A DNA stretch of 64,000 nt from Eutreptiella sp. 'Long Island Sound 2002' (GCA_964036045.1 OZ038379.1:181242436-181306435), one strand, 5' to 3'. Shown: positions 1 through 10,285, counted from the stretch's first letter. Translations and numbers: made by a program. The notes: generated from the sequence alone by a model not told the origin.

Positions 1-180
1 GCGCAGGAGCAGGGGTTGTGGTGGTGGCTGGTTTGATCAGAAGGTCTTGCGGGTGTCGCACGAGTTGCGCTGTGCTCAAGACTCGCATGATTACAATCAA
101 GTGAAGTTTTTGCAGTGCGAACTCCATAAAATGGCGCAGCAATTGAATGTTCCTCTTTCTCACACCTCATGTGTTGGTGT
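1..180. other. Unique flank left of the first 1.4-kb repeat
   Basis: This stretch is not part of the large direct repeat that starts at 181. A plus-strand reading frame from 47 runs into the repeat and stops at 262, but it matches no family I know. No RNA gene or other feature is visible. Confidence 0.4.
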
Positions 181-1603
181 TCCCAATGTCACGGTCATTC
201 GAAAGACGGCGATATGCCGCCTTCTCTGGCGTATCTTGCAGAGTACAGATTTGAAGGCTTGACAACGCCAAGTGTATTTTCGGTTGATACCTGTCGTGCA
301 TAGCAGCCCGCACAAACTGCGCGCTACTTTTGATCGTGCAGCGCGCAAGGCTGACCTGCATGCCAGTGCCATGCGGTGGCCAGCTGCCTTCATCAACTAG
401 GGTCTGTGTGTCATGCCGGTTAGCACCTGGCAGTGGTTCCCTTTGGTCGTGCGCGCACCTAGTGGTAGGGCACTTCGTCCACGTGACCCCCTCCTATTGA
501 TGGGTTAAGGGCGAGGGAGGTGCCGTCAGCGCTTTGTGAGCATTCGCAAAGCAGGTGAACGAGTGTGTGCCTCATCTCACTACAGCCCTCCGTGACTATT
601 TATTCCCGGAGACCAGGGCTGGCCTGAAATATGTGTAGAGTGTGGTACGGCAGCTTTCGACTTTTGTAGTGTACGTCCAGATTGTTGATAAGGGCCAGGG
701 AGAGCTGTGGGGTTTGTACAGAACTTGGGTGTGGGACACTGTGCGCGGGTTTTTGAGGACCGAAGGGTACGAGGAAACACGGGACACTGAGGCCCAGGCA
801 ACGGCCTTCCGGAAAGACATTGCGGATGGTAAAACAATGGTCTAGTAACAGCAGGTCAAGCTCAAAGCCTGTTCAAGGGGCGGCGGTTATGGCGCCCGAT
901 TGCCGATTGCCGCCAATCTGCAGCTGGTAGTATCCGAACGGCCATTACGTACAGCTCGAGCTTTCACTACTTTCCTCCGGGGCTGAATTACGGCAATTCA
1001 CATGGCGTTTCAGGTAATGCGGGTGCAGGATGTTGCAAACTGGTATGTGTGTCCACTGCCCTGCTGGCGCCAGCACGACTCATTTTGGTCCCAAGGGAAG
1101 GTGGCTGACCCGCGCAGACATGGCACGGCGATGGTCGCCACCATGTCACAAACCCCACTTGATCATCAAGTCAAAATGCAGCTGGATGCGGCATGGCGCC
1201 AGGGAATTGCCTGAACTGGGGGGCGGGGGGGGGGGGGGGGGCGCCATAATCGTAAGGGTCGTGAGGTCCAGAGGATGGTTCAATTCATCAAATTAATGAG
1301 CAAAGTGTTGTACCCATTTTTTGAGGTCGTGTTTAGGATGCACAAACGGTATAAATCTGCCACCAAGACTCAACAGCAAATTGAGGTACGGACCCAGCGG
1401 CGTTAAATGATCACCTTGCAAACCTTGAATGGGCACATTGGACTCCGGTGCAAATTGCAGGCGCTCTCCATTGCTGGTGTGGGCTGTTTGAGGGGTACCG
1501 GATCCCCAGGTGTTAACTTATCAGCCATGCACTGCATTTTCAATCTGCATCATGAGGGGGGAGTCCACCCCAGTTGGCTTGGAGTCTGTGGGAGGGGTCC
1601 TGG
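181..1603. repeat. 1.42-kb direct repeat, copy 1
   Basis: Nearly every base from 181 recurs 1,539-1,540 bases downstream. The copy starts at CCCAATGTCACGG and ends near GTGGGAGGGGTCCT. It carries an 18-G run near 1222. Its reading frames are short on both strands and resemble no family. The ends lack TG...CA, so it is not an obvious LTR. Confidence 0.95.
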
Positions 1604-1720
1604 CAGTGTGGGTGTGTGATGGCAGTGGACCAGAGTGAAAATTCCAAAGGGTAGGGCCAAAGGTGCCACTTTACGAAAGCACGCGTACAGCCTAGCCTAC
1701 CACCACGCAGCAACCTGTAT
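1604..1720. other. Spacer between the two 1.42-kb copies
   Basis: About 117 bases of sequence found in neither repeat copy. No gene is seen. Its presence shows the two copies are not strictly head-to-tail. Confidence 0.7.
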
Positions 1721-3141
1721 CCCAATGTCACGGTCATTCGAAAGACGGCGATATGCCGCCTTCTCTGGCGTATCTTGCAGAGTACAGATTTGAAGGCTTG
1801 ACAACGCCAAGTGTATTTTCGGTTGATACCTGTCGTGCATAGCAGCCCGCACAAACTGCGCGCTACTTTTGATCGTGCAGCGCGCAAGGCTGACCTGCAT
1901 GCCAGTGCCATGCGGTGGCCAGCTGCCTTCATCAACTAGGGTCTGTGTGTCATGCCGGTTAGCACCTGGCAGTGGTTCCCTTTGGTCGTGCGCGCACCTA
2001 GTGGTAGGGCACTTCGTCCACGTGACCCCCTCCTATTGATGGGTTAAGGGCGAGGGAGGTGCCGTCAGCGCTTTGTGAGCATTCGCAAAGCAGGTGAACG
2101 AGTGTGTGCCTCATCTCACTACAGCCCTCCGTGACTATTTATTCCCGGAGACCAGGGCTGGCCTGAAATATGTGTAGAGTGTGGTACGGCAGCTTTCGAC
2201 TTTTGTAGTGTACGTCCAGATTGTTGATAAGGGCCAGGGAGAGCTGTGGGGTTTGTACAGAACTTGGGTGTGGGACACTGTGCGCGGGTTTTTGAGGACC
2301 GAAGGGTACGAGGAAACACGGGACACTGAGGCCCAGGCAACGGCCTTCCGGAAAGACATTGCGGATGGTAAAACAATGGTCTAGTAACAGCAGGTCAAGC
2401 TCAAAGCCTGTTCAAGGGGCGGCGGTTATGGCGCCCGATTGCCGATTGCCGCCAATCTGCAGCTGGTAGTATCCGAACGGCCATTACGTACAGCTCGAGC
2501 TTTCACTACTTTCCTCCGGGGCTGAATTACGGCAATTCACATGGCGTTTCAGGTAATGCGGGTGCAGGATGTTGCAAACTGGTATGTGTGTCTACTGCCC
2601 TGCTGGCGCCAGCACGACTCATTTTGGTCCCAAGGGAAGGTGGCTGACCCGCGCAGACATGGCACGGCGATGGTCGCCACCATGTCACAAACCCCACTTG
2701 ATCATCAAGTCAAAATGCAGCTGGATGCGGCATGGCGCCAGGGAATTGCCTGAACTGGGGGGCGGGGGGGGGGGGGGGTGGCGCCATAATCGTAAGGGTC
2801 GTGAGGTCCAGAGGATGGTTCAATTCATCAAATTAATGAGCAAAGTGTTGTACCCATTTTTTGAGGTCGTGTTTAGGATGCACAAACGGTATAAATCTGC
2901 CACCAAGACTCAACAGCAAATTGAGGTACGGACCCAGCGGCGTTAAATGATCACCTTGCAAACCTTGAATGGGCACATTGGACTCCGGTGCAAATTGCAG
3001 GCGCTCTCCATTGCTGGTGTGGGCTGTTTGAGGGGTACCGGATCCCCAGGTGTTAACTTATCAGCCATGCACTGCATTTTCAATCTGCATCATGAGGGGG
3101 GAGTCCACCCCAGTTGGCTTGGATTCTGTGGGAGGGGTCCT
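1721..3141. repeat. 1.42-kb direct repeat, copy 2
   Basis: Second copy of the unit at 181-1603. It differs by a few single bases (for example GTCTACTGCC where copy 1 has GTCCACTGCC, and GGATTCTG for GGAGTCTG) and by the length of its G run. Such low divergence points to recent duplication or gene conversion, or to an assembly effect. Confidence 0.95.
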
Positions 3142-4014
3142 TCGGAGGGGAAACAGCGCAGGAGACCACGAAGTTTGCATTCTGTCGCACAACCTGAACC
3201 AAGTCCCCGCCCGTTGCTGATCATGATCACAGGTGCTCTCAGTGATTTTCCGGGATGGAGACCCTGGACAAGTCATGAAATACTTATAATGTATAAACAT
3301 GTGATGCTTGGAAAAATATGACCCAATGCAAACAATGAGGAAGAAGGTCCATACCAAACATATATCCTCATATGAGCTTGAGTTCTCCACATGGGTGTGG
3401 ATATATCGAACAAAATCAATGCTGTGATGCCGTGGCAGCACTGAGGTATGCGCTGCTGAGCAGGCGTCGATTTCATTTGAGATTCATGCCTAGTGAGCAA
3501 GTCATTTCCTCACCCTACACGCGTTCTTATGGGTGGATGGTGTTGTGGTTTTGCTTGCCCTGCCCGGTGGTATTTTCCACTCCAAGACATGTTTCTTGCG
3601 TGTCCTGCACATTTCCAGATGGCTGCACGCAGGTTGAAGAGGGCACCTTGCGTGATGAACCGCATACCACCGGGGGAATAATTTGAGGGTTTTTTTTTTG
3701 GGAGGGCCAAAATTAGGGGGGGAAATATTTGGAACTGGTCCTTAGAAATGAAGGAAAAATTTGGTATAAGGTCCCTTGCTGTTGCTTCCTGATGGATGGC
3801 TGCTGTTATTTACTGATGGCCTCTGGATGGTTGCTGTCCTTTCACACATCGCATCCTTAAAATTGAAGGAAATATTTGGTACGAGGTAGGGCTTCCAAAT
3901 TTGTCCACATCAAATTTGTCCCTTTCTAAAGTTTTCCCCCGGTGGTACGTAGTGGACACCTGGTAGTCGTTCTTTCTGTTGCCTGCCTGGTTCTGTATCC
4001 TGCCCCTGCTGCAG
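3142..4014. other. Intergenic, no gene recognised
   Basis: Short frames on both strands, none with a recognisable motif. Two loosely similar segments (around 3740-3770 and 3860-3890, sharing GAAGGAAAwATTTGGTA) suggest an old local duplication. Confidence 0.4.
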
Positions 4015-4230
4015 GGCAGTATTAGAATGGCTGTACACCGCAGGAGCAGGGAGGAGCTTCTCAAGTCCCGTGGGCAAGGACTGCAACTGCCTCAGCGCGC
4101 ATCAGTCTGCTGCCTTTGCAACGTGCAACGTGTGGAGGCCCTCCAGCAGCACTACGATGGTGTGCATGCGTATTATCAGGGCCTCAAGCGCGAGGCTAAC
4201 CAACAGAATGACGGACAGAGCAACGGCTGA
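4015..4230 (+). CDS. Possible terminal exon with a U1/JAZ-like zinc finger
   Basis: An open frame of about 70 codons follows an acceptor-like CCTGCTGCAG ending at 4014; an in-frame ATG lies at 4027. The translation contains CCLCNVQRVEALQQHYDGVH, which fits the C-x2-C...H-x4-H spacing and the trailing Lys/Arg-rich helix of U1/JAZ-type RNA-binding zinc fingers. It stops 67 bases before the 3' end of the converging carrier gene. No matching upstream exon was found. The first 15 codons resemble the tail of a dispersed repeat seen near 10.2 and 32.9 kb, so part of the frame may be repeat-derived. The finger match is by eye only. Confidence 0.3.
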   Translation, partial: GSIRMAVHRRSREELLKSRGQGLQLPQRASVCCLCNVQRVEALQQHYDGVHAYYQGLKREANQQNDGQSNG

Positions 4231-4297
4231 TGGCGCTTGGGACCGCATGTGCTACACTTGCGTAGGACGTCACAGCTCCAATTGGTGGAGGGGCGGC

Positions 4298-5158
4298 TCA
4301 AGAAGCCCACACCGCCTGCCCTGCCGGCAGATTGTGGAAGAACCACTGCCGGAGAAAATCCGACACCGGCAGTAGAATGGCATTTACTGGGAACGCTCGG
4401 ATAAGCACTGCGGAGTATCCGCGAGTGAAAATCCGCAGGCCCCCCTCCCGGTACATGTCCATTGCACAGTCCCGGGCCCGGTGGTATGTGCGGTGGCCGA
4501 TGGGCTGTGTCACCAGCCGGGACTGCAACACGTCGATGGGGTAAATGCTGCTCCACGTCATGACGCCTGTGATGCCTCCCGCGAGCGAACGACCCAAAGC
4601 CCCCAGGCGCCCGTCACGGTCGCTGAGCCTTTCTTTGACCACCGCATATGAACTGAAGAACACACCAAAGGCGACGCCGAGGCGGATCAGGTTTACATCG
4701 TACGTCCGGAAAAAGCCGCGGACCCCTTCCAAGTTCCACAGGGTACTGACGGTCTCCTGGAAGCCGATCCTGTTGGCCTGCTGAATGGTGCGCACTACAA
4801 AAAAGGGGTGCAGCGTTCCAGCGACCATGAGGCCCGAGAAAGAGCCGCAAGCGAAGCGCTGCCAGTGGCACATCGTCTGGCCATCCCTGACCCCGAACAA
4901 CGGTTTGGCAAACTCGTAGGCTCCGAAGCGGAGGATGTTCATGGCACCGTAGTGTGGCAGGTGCGGGGCGATGCCATAATATGGGTTCTTGACCAGCGTC
5001 AGAATGTCACGCCAGCGGTACCCAGTCTTTTGGGCCTGCATGCGGACTTTGATGGTCTCCACCGGGTGGGCTACCATGACGGCCACAAATCCTGCGGTGC
5101 AGCCTGAAAGGGCTGACACCGCCGTGTTCCGGTCTGGAAACAGACCCAGGTACGGCAT
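4298..5158 (-). CDS. Mitochondrial carrier family (SLC25-type) protein
   Basis: An intronless 286-residue protein with the tripartite mitochondrial-carrier layout, expected in the mitochondrial inner membrane as a six-helix metabolite exchanger. The first repeat has the signature PVETIK (P-x-[DE]-x-x-[KR]); the second is degenerate (HPFFVVR); the third is PIDVLQSR. Gly/aromatic helix-end patterns such as LRFGAYEF fit the family, and length is normal (about 300). The start is the ATG at 5158; the open frame extends six codons upstream only through a non-ATG codon. An 18-base element shared exactly with the glutaredoxin gene ends five bases before this ATG. The gene stops with TGA. The substrate cannot be read from sequence. 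The degenerate second signature argues against a classical ADP/ATP carrier. Confidence 0.9.
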   Translation of the reverse strand: MPYLGLFPDRNTAVSALSGCTAGFVAVMVAHPVETIKVRMQAQKTGYRWRDILTLVKNPYYGIAPHLPHYGAMNILRFGAYEFAKPLFGVRDGQTMCHWQRFACGSFSGLMVAGTLHPFFVVRTIQQANRIGFQETVSTLWNLEGVRGFFRTYDVNLIRLGVAFGVFFSSYAVVKERLSDRDGRLGALGRSLAGGITGVMTWSSIYPIDVLQSRLVTQPIGHRTYHRARDCAMDMYREGGLRIFTRGYSAVLIRAFPVNAILLPVSDFLRQWFFHNLPAGQAVWAS

Positions 5159-5162
5159 CGAT

Positions 5163-5180
5163 AAAAAAATAGACACTCAG
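5163..5180 (-). promoter_or_regulatory. 18-bp pre-start element, copy 1
   Basis: On the minus strand the sequence CTGAGTGTCTATTTTTTT sits four bases before the carrier ATG at 5158. The identical 18 bases lie six bases before the glutaredoxin ATG at 59760. The genes are otherwise unrelated, so the match suggests a shared 5'-UTR, transcription-start or trans-splicing signal. No experimental role is known to me. Confidence 0.5.
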
Positions 5181-5329
5181 AAAGTGTTACTCATGCACTG
5201 CCCGGAACTGAAAGCATAGTGTAGCATTGAAACAAGAGCAGGTGCAGCGCAAAAAAAAGTGCAGGTGTGCACGGACAGCAGAGGACATATATTATTTGGC
5301 ACCTGGGAAAGTGGAAAAAATGTGTTAAT

Positions 5330-5455
5330 GGCGTTTCTTTTGGCGTACGCCGCGTAATCTTTTTTTGGCGTAAATTGCGTATTTTTTTCTGACCAAAACT
5401 TCTTTTTTTTTTTGGCCTAAGTTGTGTAAAAATTTTTTGGCATAGGTTGTGTATG
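5330..5455. repeat. AT-rich degenerate minisatellite (GGCGTAAGTTGTGTA type)
   Basis: Four or five imperfect units of about 25 bases, each a T-run followed by GGCGTAArTTGyGTA-like sequence. The same motif recurs at 7395-7640. It is much richer in A+T than its neighbours and contains no gene. Confidence 0.65.
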
Positions 5456-5628
5456 GAAAAAACAACCCTTTTTGCAGGAAAAAAGGAGATTACCTAGAAC
5501 AAACACAAGAACTACCCAACAACCGCCATTGCTACAAAAAGGAGGTGAAGCAGAAAACCCCCACGGACATTTTGGGTAGCTCTGGCACGGGTAAGGCAAT
5601 GGACACGTGGCTTTTATCCCCCCCCTCC

Positions 5629-5700
5629 GTCCAACGAACAATTTTGCCCCTAAAAAATATGGTCCAAACAAGAGTGTTCGTTGGACACACCGTTCGGTGC
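5629..5700. repeat. Dispersed hairpin repeat, module 1 (locus A)
   Basis: GTCCAACGAACA (5629-5640) and TGTTCGTTGGAC (5675-5686) are perfect inverted repeats around a 34-base loop. The same structure is at 53481-53538 with the same loop length and one compensatory pair change. Module 2 of this repeat lies at 6085-6180. Confidence 0.7.
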
Positions 5701-6084
5701 ACACGACAATATTGTGGAACGGCTGTAACACATCCCTGGGCACCAGTTACCCAGCCCATTCAAAGCACAATGCAATGGAGGCCTCCAATTGGCACTTTTC
5801 AGAGTAGAAGCCCTTGTTGTGGTCCCGCTTCATGCGAAAAAATTGGACATGCTCCCCGGGCTTGGCGCCCTTCTTGTTCTTGGCATGGGCAGAAGTGGTG
5901 CCACCGCTTGTATAGCACCAGGTGCAAGCAGAGAACCAGTCATGGTGGGCAATGGAGGTCCTTTAGTTGAGGGACACCATTCCCTCACAACTTGCTTTAC
6001 AAATTTGCCCACCCTTACTGCAAGATACATCACAACAGCCCCTCATTTTCCCCCAACCTTTGGCCTGAAACCGCGGTTTTGGAG
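5701..6084. other. Segment separating the two hairpin-repeat modules
   Basis: About 385 bases absent between the equivalent modules near 53.55 kb. It is either an insertion here or a deletion there. No convincing gene; short frames on both strands are unrecognised. Confidence 0.4.
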
Positions 6085-6180
6085 CCCGGTACCCAATTAA
6101 GTCCCTAATCAATTAGGTCTTCAAAAAATGTGGTCCGAACGGAAGTGTTTGTTGGACAGGGTGTTCATTGGACATTGGGG
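6085..6180. repeat. Dispersed repeat, module 2 (locus A)
   Basis: Contains CCCGGTACCCAATT and GGTCCGAACGGAAGTGTTTG, then a TTGGACA...TTCATTGGACA tail. It matches 53573-53655 closely, where it directly follows module 1. Confidence 0.65.
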
Positions 6181-6439
6181 TGGGGGGCACTCATCCCCTG
6201 CAGATGGCGGAAAGAAAGAAATAATGTTGAAATAATGTTGGAGCACACCCATATGAGAAGCTCATCATGATCGCAAACGAAAATGCAATTTGTCCTTCAG
6301 CCTTTGGCAAGCAGTATCAAAATGACTATATTGTTGTTGGCGCCATCGGTTGCGAAGCTCAAGCTAGCGACACCATCTAAGTCCGGTCACCTTAGGCCAA
6401 CTACATGTTTCGCATGCGACCATAATGGTGTGGAGCCAA

Positions 6440-6739
6440 TTACAATAAGTCGGTGAACACATGCCTGTAAATCAAATTAGACTTCGTGTATGATGACTTC
6501 GGCTTCGCACGCGGAAAGCTGTTGCGCACAAAAGCATCACAGATATCCTTCACAAGGTACTTTTCAATCTCTTCAATAACCCGTTGGTCGTTCACCAACC
6601 AACCCTTTGAGCCCTTTGGGTACGGCTCGGGGACCTTGAATCGCTTCCCATAGATGAGCACGTTTGGGCGGGCAGCATCACCTGTGGAGGGGTGAGAAGA
6701 AGCAGAGGGTTGCGGGGTTGTTGGGGTGGTCATCAACAT
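6440..6739 (-). CDS. Hypothetical 99-residue ORF beside a satellite
   Basis: An open frame with a Ser/Thr/Pro-rich first 20 residues and then a more natural-looking charged, mixed segment (around residues 26-99) containing KGWLVNDQRVIEEIEKYLV and a Lys/Arg-rich stretch. I recognise no family. A diverged 75-85-bp satellite starts about 255 bases upstream of its start. This mirrors the SAP-domain ORF at 61.6-62.4 kb, which also lies downstream of the same satellite family on the same strand. It could be a terminal exon or a fragment of a larger gene. The sequence composition is less repetitive than its surroundings. Confidence 0.35.
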   Translation of the reverse strand: MLMTTPTTPQPSASSHPSTGDAARPNVLIYGKRFKVPEPYPKGSKGWLVNDQRVIEEIEKYLVKDICDAFVRNSFPRAKPKSSYTKSNLIYRHVFTDLL

Positions 6740-6994
6740 TGCCCTTCACTGACTACCCACCTGGGGGCACATTCTCGGAGTGTGTGCCCCCAGCCTCCCC
6801 AAGCCTGGAGGCTGGGGAGGCAGGAGATTCTCCGGCTTGCGGCTCTTGGGAGGAGGTAGCAATATTGCCCTCGGGTTGCAAAAGAGGATCCTCTTCATCA
6901 AAAAGGGACGGGGACTTGGAGCGTGGGAGCCCATCACCCCAACTCGAGGGGCCACGCAAAAGCGTGGGAGTCCAGCACCCCAACACTTTTTAGC

Positions 6995-7400
6995 GAGGGA
7001 TAAAATCAGTCACAAGTGGGTAGATTGGACACAGAACCCCTGCCGTCTAGGGGGTCCCCAACGCTTCAGAGAACGGGACAAAATCAGCAATGGCCCACAA
7101 GTGGGAGATTGGCTACATAACCCATGTTGTCTAGGTCCCCAACGCTCCAGAGTGGGGGACAAAATCAGCAGTGGCCTGCAACCGAGCAGATTGGCTACAT
7201 AAACCTTGCCATCGAGTGGCTTCGGAGCGTGGGACAAAATCAGCAGTGGCCCACAAGTGGGCATACTGGCTACATAACCCTTGCCGTCTTGGGGGTCCCC
7301 AACGCTTCAGAACGGGGGACAAAATCAGCACTGGTCCGCAAGTGGGCAGCTTGGTGACATAACCCCTGCCGTCTGGGGTTCCCAACACCTCAGAGCGGGG
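6995..7400. repeat. Diverged satellite array related to the 62.5-64.0 kb satellite
   Basis: About five units of roughly 75-85 bases, each with ACAAAATCAG, GTGGCCCACAAGTGGG, a GGCTACATAACCC-like block, TGCCGTCT and CCCCAACGCTTCAGA. Unit starts (ACAAAATCAG) lie at 7078, 7159, 7234 and 7319. The blocks are in the same order as in the regular 85-bp array at the right edge of the window, so both derive from one ancestral unit. This copy is shorter and more diverged. Confidence 0.85.
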
Positions 7401-7640
7401 GACAGTGTTTTTTTTGTTTTTTGGGCGTAAGTTGTGTTTTTTAAAGAAGCGGAAATTGTGTATTTTTTGTAAAAAGCGTAAATCACGCATTTCCTTTTTT
7501 TTTTTTAGCGTAGGTCACATAACAAACAAAGCGTAAGTGGCGTTATTTGTTTTTAAAAAGCGTAAGTTCCTAGGTCGCGCCACAAAAAAAGCGTAAGTCA
7601 TGTGCCATACATTTACAAGCCTTGTTTTTCTACACTCCAC
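7401..7640. repeat. AT-rich degenerate minisatellite, second locus
   Basis: Seven or so imperfect units of T-run plus GCGTAAGTTGTG-like sequence, matching the array at 5330-5455. No gene. Confidence 0.65.
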
Positions 7641-9000
7641 TTAGGCCACAAAAAAAAACGCGGCTTCTGCCCCCGCCCCGGACCCCTCCCCCAAAAAAAT
7701 AAGTGACTTACGTGTGACACCCTCAGAAAGGGTTATGACGTCAGGTTTTAAAATAATTAACACGACCCTGCCCTCATGCCAAACCAACTCCGCTCAACTG
7801 TGATATCGTGGGTTTCTCGGCTGGGAAGGGGGAGGATGGGAAGTGGGGTGGGGGGCGGGCTCTAACCTGGTCAAAATGTGAATTTGTTCTGAATTCCCCT
7901 GGGCCTTCCGAGCATTTTGAGTGTACACGCATAGCCCTATGCCCAGAAAGCAGGTGCCGCACCACACACTCTGGGCGCCCTGGCTGTTCAATGGTGGGGA
8001 TGGGTTGGGTTGGGGGTGACAGCCGGAGCCTGCCCGCCCCCCTTGGCCAGGAGCTCCAATTGAACGAACCCCCTCAACTCCCAGGATGGGGATGCGCGGT
8101 GCCTGCATCGCGCGGTTGCATAGTGAATGATTCATGGTGCCGATCATCCAAGACTCCGGACCGCCCCCCATCCCCTGTGGTGGGGGGCTCTATTGACCCC
8201 TGGAGGAAGTCTGGGCTATTGCACGTGTGCCAAGAGGCGATCAGCACAATGCGGCTGGAGGCGTGGATGGGCACAAAGATAACAACCACTATGGGGAGCC
8301 TGTGGCCAGCTTCTCGGTGACTAAATGTGACCCTTTGTGTATTGTACTCCCCTCTGCAGCGGCACACGCCGCGGCATCGAGCCCAGAGCAGAAAACCCAG
8401 GGGGAGGTTCTGAACACAGTAACCGCCTCGGGATGTCATTCCGAGGAAGAAAACTGGCTCCTCAGAGGTATTGACCCCCTCCCCCCCCCCATATCAGAAG
8501 GTTCAAGGGCGAGAGGCCGCTCGGCGCCGCCACAGGCCAACAGAGCCAACCACCAAGGCCTTGTGCCAAACCCGCCCCCCCCAACACACAAAATCCGACT
8601 TCCAACTGAAAAAACAAAATTGATTGAGGAGACACAGACAAGGCTGACGAGAGTTGGGGCGTGAGAAAGCACTGCGGGGGTGACGTTGGTGCACCGCGGG
8701 AAAAGGCTGTGCCCCCAGCCTAGCCCATGAGGCATGCCCACCAACAGCCCCCACCGTTCCACTCTGTGAGGTAGTCCACTGCCAGGGAGGGGGCGGTCCG
8801 GGGCGCAACTGCAGCAGACATCTGAGGCAGAGTGCAGGAAACAGAGTGCCGAGTGTTGCGGGTTGAAAGCCGTGGGGATGCTCGGGGGTCATCCGAACTC
8901 TGGGCTCTCTAGACTCAATTCCAACTCTCAGTCCTTCCAAGGTGGTCCAGAATCCGGGCTCTTCAGCCTCGATTCAAAATCTGGACCAACTTGAGCCTAA
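7641..9000. other. Intergenic, no gene recognised
   Basis: Frames of up to about 170 codons exist on both strands but overlap each other and show no family motif. A segment at about 7890-7940 (CTGAATTCCCC then GAGCATTTTGAG, then TACACGC) recurs at about 13448-13488, so at least one dispersed repeat is present. Confidence 0.4.
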
Positions 9001-9004
9001 CACC

Positions 9005-9600
9005 TGCCGGGCAGGTGTCGGCAGGTGTCAAAAATTTTTTCGGCAGGTGTCGGCAGGTGTCAGGCATTGTCGTGGCAAACGCACATACCCATCGGCACAC
9101 AGACAAACACACCTTCCTTTTGGTTGCTGTGTAGTTAGAATCAGCTTGAATCGCAAAACGTCTCTGAATTTTCGAAAAGAAAATTTTTCATCCCTCGGTC
9201 TGCACATGGTCCCTGAGCAGTACCATGTCAGTGTCAGGCAGTGGTTTATGCCCTGGTTCGCAACATGGATGACGGTAATTCAGCTCCCAGCGCGACATTT
9301 TTGTGCACTTTTTGTCACCTGCCCTGATGAGAAAATTGGTTTTCAATGCACAAACGAGGCCTGCCGGAAGAAGATGAATGAGCACAAGCTTCCCATTACA
9401 ACATCACCGGCCTTGGAGTGGTCAATTTGATGGAAAAAATACACTGTGCACCAACAAAGCCAGCCACAAGAATACAAATGCACACAGATATCCCATTGAA
9501 ACACTGCTGACCTTCGACCCAGGGCGCACACAAGTCAACTCGGCAGGTGTCGGCAGGTGTCAGCAAATGTTTCGGCAGGTGTCAGGCGTCGGCACAGCAG
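9005..9600. repeat. GGCAGGTGTC repeat clusters flanking a 470-bp segment
   Basis: The decamer GGCAGGTGTC occurs four times in 9010-9062 and three times in 9541-9587, always in the same orientation, within longer shared strings such as TCGGCAGGTGTCGGCAGG. A short palindrome CCTGCCGGGCAGG starts the left cluster. A plus-strand frame inside (8942-9430) has a Cys-containing segment (CPDEKIGFQCTNEACRKK) but no family I can name. The layout resembles subterminal repeats of a small mobile element. No target duplication was found. Confidence 0.5.
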
Positions 9601-10100
9601 GTGAGCGAACTTCACGATCCTTCAGCCGCATCCGATTCTCGGTTGGTGCCTGTGCTCCAGAGTCCATTGCATTCTCGTTACAATGCAGGACCGCATTGAA
9701 GGCGCACCACCGCAGTTCGGGGCCACCGCGTTGTGGCTTTTCTTGGGAGATGTACGCGCGGCACGTCCGCGGGCAAACCGTTTCAATGGATGCCAGCGTC
9801 AATCGGTGGCGGCAAGATCCCGAACGAACGGCCGCCACTGCACCGGCCGTCCGACGCATCGTGTTCACGAGTGCACCGGAGCATCGCAGTGGATTGCCAT
9901 CGTGATGGCGTCCATGGCCTGCCGTCGCCGCTGGTCCCCAGTGCGATCGAGGGAGGTGGGGGCGATCCGAGAGAGACAGGGACACACAGCGCACAAGCAT
10001 CTTTGACTGCCGGAGTTCATACAGCCCACACAAAAGGGCGGGGGAGTTCCGGGCCGGGGCGACATTGACCGGGGCTAGGGATGTATTAGAACAGAGCGGA
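9601..10100. other. Intergenic, no gene recognised
   Basis: A minus-strand frame (to 10207) covers this stretch but ends in a dispersed repeat and shows no motif. I see no supported gene. Confidence 0.35.
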
Positions 10101-10104
10101 GGGA

Positions 10105-10285
10105 GTCTGGAACCCCAAGATTGTGTAGCGAAAATGGACCAAATCAATATTTCTTTTGCGAACTTTTTGTAAGTTTCATTTTTTCCCACTCTGAAATCTG
10201 GGTCCAAGGGAGAAGAGGGTCCAGTGGGGGGTACCCCCCTCCTCCTGCGGTTGTCAGCTGTTCTGATGCATCCCTGACCGGGGCC
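10105..10285 (+). repeat. Dispersed repeat R1, copy 1
   Basis: Shares, in the same order as at 32825-32980, GTCTGGAACC, a block near ATGGmCCAAATCAATATTTC, TTTCCCAC...TGAAATCTGGGTCC, a G-rich run, then CTCCTGCGGTTGTCAG and a TCTrATrCATCCCTG end. A more divergent copy is at 36525-36690 and the end motif alone, reversed, at 4016-4060. Confidence 0.75.

Noticed and set aside
1222-1239. Poly-G run as sequencing artefact only
   Set aside because: Runs occur at many loci with different flanks, and in the TA-flanked MITE they form matched ends, so at least some are genuine, although exact lengths may be unreliable.
181-3141. LTR pair of a retrotransposon
   Set aside because: The interval is only 117 bases, ends are not TG...CA and no primer-binding site or coding interior exists.
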